From Amoebophrya sp. AT5.2 (lineage: Eukaryota > Sar > Dinophyceae > Syndiniales > Amoebophryaceae): a stretch of DNA of 10,920 nucleotides. Where the stretch lies: NCBI GenBank assembly GCA_005223375.1, contig RXOD01006220.1, positions 1 to 10,920 of the forward strand, written 5' to 3'. A program made the translations under genes and the position numbers. Shown piece after piece: positions 8,736 to 10,920 of the stretch (within the stretch, counting starts at the first letter, position 1; each line of letters starts with the position of its first letter). The notes beneath the pieces are model-generated. The model saw only the letters and a program-made list of their open reading frames with translations. It had not been told where the DNA came from and did not search any database.

Positions 8736-8756
8736 GCCTTCATAATTAATGAAGGC
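8736..8756 (+). repeat. Hairpin in LINE 3' UTR (8-bp perfect stem, 5-base loop)
   Basis: GCCTTCAT at 8736-8743 pairs exactly with ATGAAGGC at 8749-8756 around loop AATTA. A second, weaker stem follows: ACCC at 8765-8768 with GGGT at 8775-8778, loop of six. Both lie directly before the (ATC)n tail. This is the position where stringent-type LINEs carry the stem-loop bound by their reverse transcriptase. Confidence 0.75.
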
Positions 8757-8780
8757 AGACAAACACCCCGAGTAGGGTAA

Positions 8781-8797
8781 ATCATCATCATCATCAT
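8781..8797 (+). repeat. (ATC)5AT terminal tandem repeat of the LINE
   Basis: Five ATC units plus AT follow GGGTAA. Short 3' microsatellite tails instead of poly(A) are typical of several LINE clades and mark the 3' junction with host DNA. Host sequence is taken to begin at about 8798. Confidence 0.8.
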
Positions 8798-9036
8798 TTG
8801 GTCGGAGGCGGCACGCTCACGCATCGGCAACAAGAAAGGCAAAGCGAGAGAGAGAGCGTGACCACGATTAGCAAACTCCATCAACGGGTACGGGTTGTAT
8901 CTATTGAATAGTATTCTCTTATATTTCATCAAGTCACAACCACAAGCTGCACGACATGCATAGCCATATGACGGAAAATTTTAAGCGTATAACGCTCCAA
9001 GATTAACATCGTCACTTCTTGTCACGCTCACGACAG
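8798..9036 (+). other. Non-coding spacer between LINE and right-hand frame; probable intron end or 5' flank
   Basis: No open frame of note lies here, and stops occur in the right-hand frame at 8909-8911, 8969-8971 and 8990-8992. It contains a short GA run (8846-8856) and A+T-rich sequence from about 8890 to 9000. CACGCTCACG occurs at 8812-8821 and 9023-9032, and GAGCGTGAC at 8854-8862 is the exact reverse complement of 9021-9029. The end is pyrimidine-rich and finishes in ACAG (AG at 9035-9036). Confidence 0.5.
9035..9036 (+). other. Candidate 3' splice site opening the right-hand frame
   Basis: The AG at 9035-9036 follows a pyrimidine-biased stretch (about 9008-9031) and precedes a long frame that has no ATG until 9245. 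This is the expected look of an internal exon start. The exon would begin with the third base of a codon, matching a phase-2 donor such as the GT at 3691. Confidence 0.4.
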
Positions 9037-10920
9037 GTCGAGTTCATCGTCATGTTGTGGTGCGGCGGCTGCTGCAGCCGCGATAGGCGCTGTACCTCTC
9101 GTGCCGGATCCCCAAAACGAGACGGCCCAGGATCCCGATGGAACAAATGCAAGGGGGAGTCGTGCTGACGAGCTGCTGCTGCCGCCGACGGGGGGGGACT
9201 GCAGTAACGCTCCGCCCACTTGTTTTGGTGCAGCATCCTCGTTGATGAAGAATGCGGATGCATCCAACGGTACACCTCCGGGGAAAAAGAACTCACGATC
9301 ACTGCTCAAGCGAACTCAGGACGCTGCTCTCCGCACGTGCCGTGCAGCTGCCAGTGCGTTTCCGTTCACGCTGAGTAGGAAAGGCGGCAGCTCGAGCTCG
9401 ACTTCTTGCAAAAAAGGCTCGCGCGGCAGAGGTGGAAAAGTGGTGCCGGAACCGGACGACTCGGGAGTAAGTGCAGCAGCGGCGCCGCGAGCGGCGTTTG
9501 GCGCTTCCTCGAGCTTACAGCTAGATCCAATTTTGCCGGCTGCTCAAGAACATGAACCTCAGCCTCGTCCTCATCAAGAAGAAGCAGCGGGCGGAAACCG
9601 TGGTAGTCAAGCCGTCGGCCTCGATGCAGCTGCGGACGAACTTCTGAGTCGTCTGCATGACCTTTCGCTAAACCCCGAGCAGACGGGAAACGCAAACGAA
9701 ATCCGCAATTCCCCGCGTCAAGGAGAAGTTTCTACCAATTTGTCCGGTCCATCGTCGAGTGGTCTTCATCTTCAGCGGGGCAACAGCAACGCTCTCTTGC
9801 AGTCGCCCGCTGGGTTCGGCATTACAACTGTCCGTGCTCCTTTGGAGAGTGACTTTCCGGAGGACCATGTGGCGAGGCGCGATAATACCACAAGAACAGA
9901 CCGAGACCACTGGTCGCTCGACGGTACCGAGGGCAGCCCCGTCGCCTCCAGTTCCTTCCGCAGTGTGGTTTCGTCTAAGTCGAAAGCTTCGTCGCCCAAC
10001 ACCAAGTCGCTTGCCGATACTACACAAGTTTTGCCGTTTTCTACTCCTCAGGAGGTGAGTGGTTTGCCTCCTTCTTGTACAAGAACAAGACCGGAGCAGG
10101 ATGTGAAGATGGATCGCTCTGCCGTCGCGAGCTCCATGGTAGCTGCCGCGGTTGCTGCTATAGAAGACGAAGAACCCCCACGCGTGGGCGTGGCTACCGA
10201 AAGAGGCAGGGGTTCTGGTGTAGTTCATGGAGGAGGCGACCGTGCTGAGCGGTCTACTCCGTCGTCCAAGAAAGAGAACAGCAGGACGAGTGGTCGCCAC
10301 TTGCGTCAGGGCGGCCGCGAGGGCGTTGTTGCAGCGGTACTGAAATACGAGGAGTTTCCGGTGCGGCGATTCGCGACGCTGTACGCGGAATGGATTCTGC
10401 AGTCCCTCGGCCCGCGCGGCGCCTTTCTCGAATTGCTGATGGAAATTCACCACGGGACGCAGCGCGCCTACGGCCGCGTGCAGCGCCAGCCGCGTGAGCC
10501 GCCGTACCACCTCGTGGGTTTCCGCGAAGAGGGTTTAGACTTCCTGGAGCCGCTCGACTACCAACTCCGGCGCAATTATGATATCGATGAGGAGGAGGAG
10601 CAGCGGCTCAGAGCTTCTGTTCCGAGACGTAGTACGTGGTCGTCCGATTATACGGCAGGTCCTCGCGGGCCGCTTCCGTCTGCCTGGGCGTTACAGCAGG
10701 AACTCGGGGGGCCGTCGCCGTTCGTGCGGACCGTGGACGCATCGTATTGGGCTAGGGTGATGGAAAAGTGCGAGGGCTTTCGCAAGGAAGTGGATAAGTC
10801 GACCTGGTCTGTGTTCAACCTGCAGCACGCACGGGTTGCCGCGAGAGCGCTGCACGCGGATGAACTCCTGCCCACCGAACGCGAGCTCGCGGCCGAGCGG
10901 CAACGATCGGCCGCCGGCGC
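9037..10920 (+). CDS. Partial hypothetical protein, open at both ends (runs off the right edge)
   Basis: The plus frame with codons from 9038 (open since 8993) has no stop through the last base, giving 627 complete codons. The first in-frame ATG is at 9245, so either the gene starts there or, more likely given the AG at 9035-9036, this is an internal exon. It begins with poly-Ser and poly-Ala, then a long Ser/Gly/Pro-rich low-complexity stretch with acidic and basic patches, in the same style as the 605 protein. From about 10319 it becomes ordered: KYEEFPVRRFATLYAEWIL, then FLELLMEIHHG, HLVGFREEGLDFLEPLDYQL and an EEEE run. A predicted helical end contains YWARVMEKCEGFRKEVDKST. I do not recognise a family. 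A 280-codon minus-strand frame (9668-10510) is codon-aligned with this one and I treat it as its shadow. Splice-like motifs at 10051 and 10055 mean an internal intron is possible. Confidence 0.65.
10036..10060 (+). other. Adjacent acceptor-like and donor-like motifs inside the right-hand frame
   Basis: A pyrimidine-rich run ending TCCTCAG (AG at 10050-10051) is followed after GAG by GTGAGT (GT at 10055-10056). Each half matches its splice consensus well, but they are only three bases apart and the coding frame is open across both. A candidate AG downstream is at 10162-10163. Which, if any, is used cannot be told from sequence. Confidence 0.25.

Larger units (their letters stand above)
3700..8797 (+). 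mobile_element. Full-length non-LTR retrotransposon (LINE), APE-endonuclease class; 5' boundary approximate
   Basis: The element encodes one large protein with an AP-endonuclease-like domain and a reverse transcriptase, and has no LTRs. Its 3' end is clear: an AATAAA hexamer, two hairpins, then (ATC)n ending at 8797. The 5' end cannot be fixed from sequence. Coding resembling the left host gene runs to about 3697, so the 5' end lies between about 3543 and 3960. No separate upstream ORF1 is visible. The residues after the RT (LLYG, then FFGHTMRG) resemble the C-terminal part of RTE/BovB-like and related LINEs in general family knowledge, but the clade is not established here. An unbroken frame suggests a young copy. 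The only target-site duplication candidate is a weak 8-base match (GTCGGAGG at 3535-3542 and 8801-8808). Confidence 0.88.
8718..8797 (+). other. LINE 3' untranslated region
   Basis: Eighty bases separate the TGA stop (8715-8717) from the end of the (ATC)n tail. The region is compact and A+T-richer than the ORF. In order it holds the AATAAA hexamer, an 8-bp hairpin, a 4-bp hairpin and the repeat tail. In several LINE families a 3' hairpin followed by short tandem repeats is where the reverse transcriptase recognises its template. That role here is inference from the layout. Confidence 0.75.

Noticed and set aside
8846..8856. Short GA repeat after the LINE
   Set aside because: Only about five units; too short to be a notable microsatellite.
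9668..10510. Minus-strand frame of 280 codons
   Set aside because: It is codon-aligned antisense to the open plus frame, is Arg/Leu-rich without motifs, and ends while the plus frame continues with better ordered sequence to the window edge.

Overview
The window looks like nuclear DNA of a unicellular eukaryote with moderately high G+C. It has long open frames coding for Ser/Gly/Ala/Glu-rich low-complexity proteins, consensus splice motifs, no bacterial operon structure, and a full-length non-LTR retrotransposon (LINE). An alveolate-type protist (dinoflagellate, syndinian or chromerid relative) is a plausible guess from protein style, but nothing in the window fixes the taxon.

Layout, left to right. 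Bases 1-604 hold no gene I can support; they end in a 16-base direct repeat just before an ATG. Bases 605-3697 are one long open frame (1030 codons) for an unrecognised protein with a hydrophobic N-terminus, one compact block near residues 155-225, a long low-complexity middle and a second structured part near the C-terminus. From somewhere between about 3543 and 3960 up to 8797 lies a single-ORF LINE in the same orientation. It has an APE-type endonuclease, a reverse transcriptase with an FADD active site, three zinc-finger-like Cys/His clusters, a Lys/Arg tail, a poly(A)-signal-like hexamer, two small 3' hairpins and a terminal (ATC)n tail. Its frame has no stop or frameshift.

Bases 8798-9036 are a short A+T-richer spacer with small direct and inverted repeats, ending in a good 3' splice-site-like sequence. 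From there to the right edge (9037-10920) a plus-strand frame is open without interruption and without an early ATG. It is a partial, unrecognised protein whose best-ordered part starts near 10319.

Working model (inference): the LINE lies inside or beside a host gene. Either 605-3690 and 9037-onward are exons of one gene with the LINE in the intron (the phases of a GT at 3691 and an AG at 9035-9036 match), or the LINE interrupted the 3' end of the left gene and the right frame belongs to a separate gene. The sequence alone does not decide between them.
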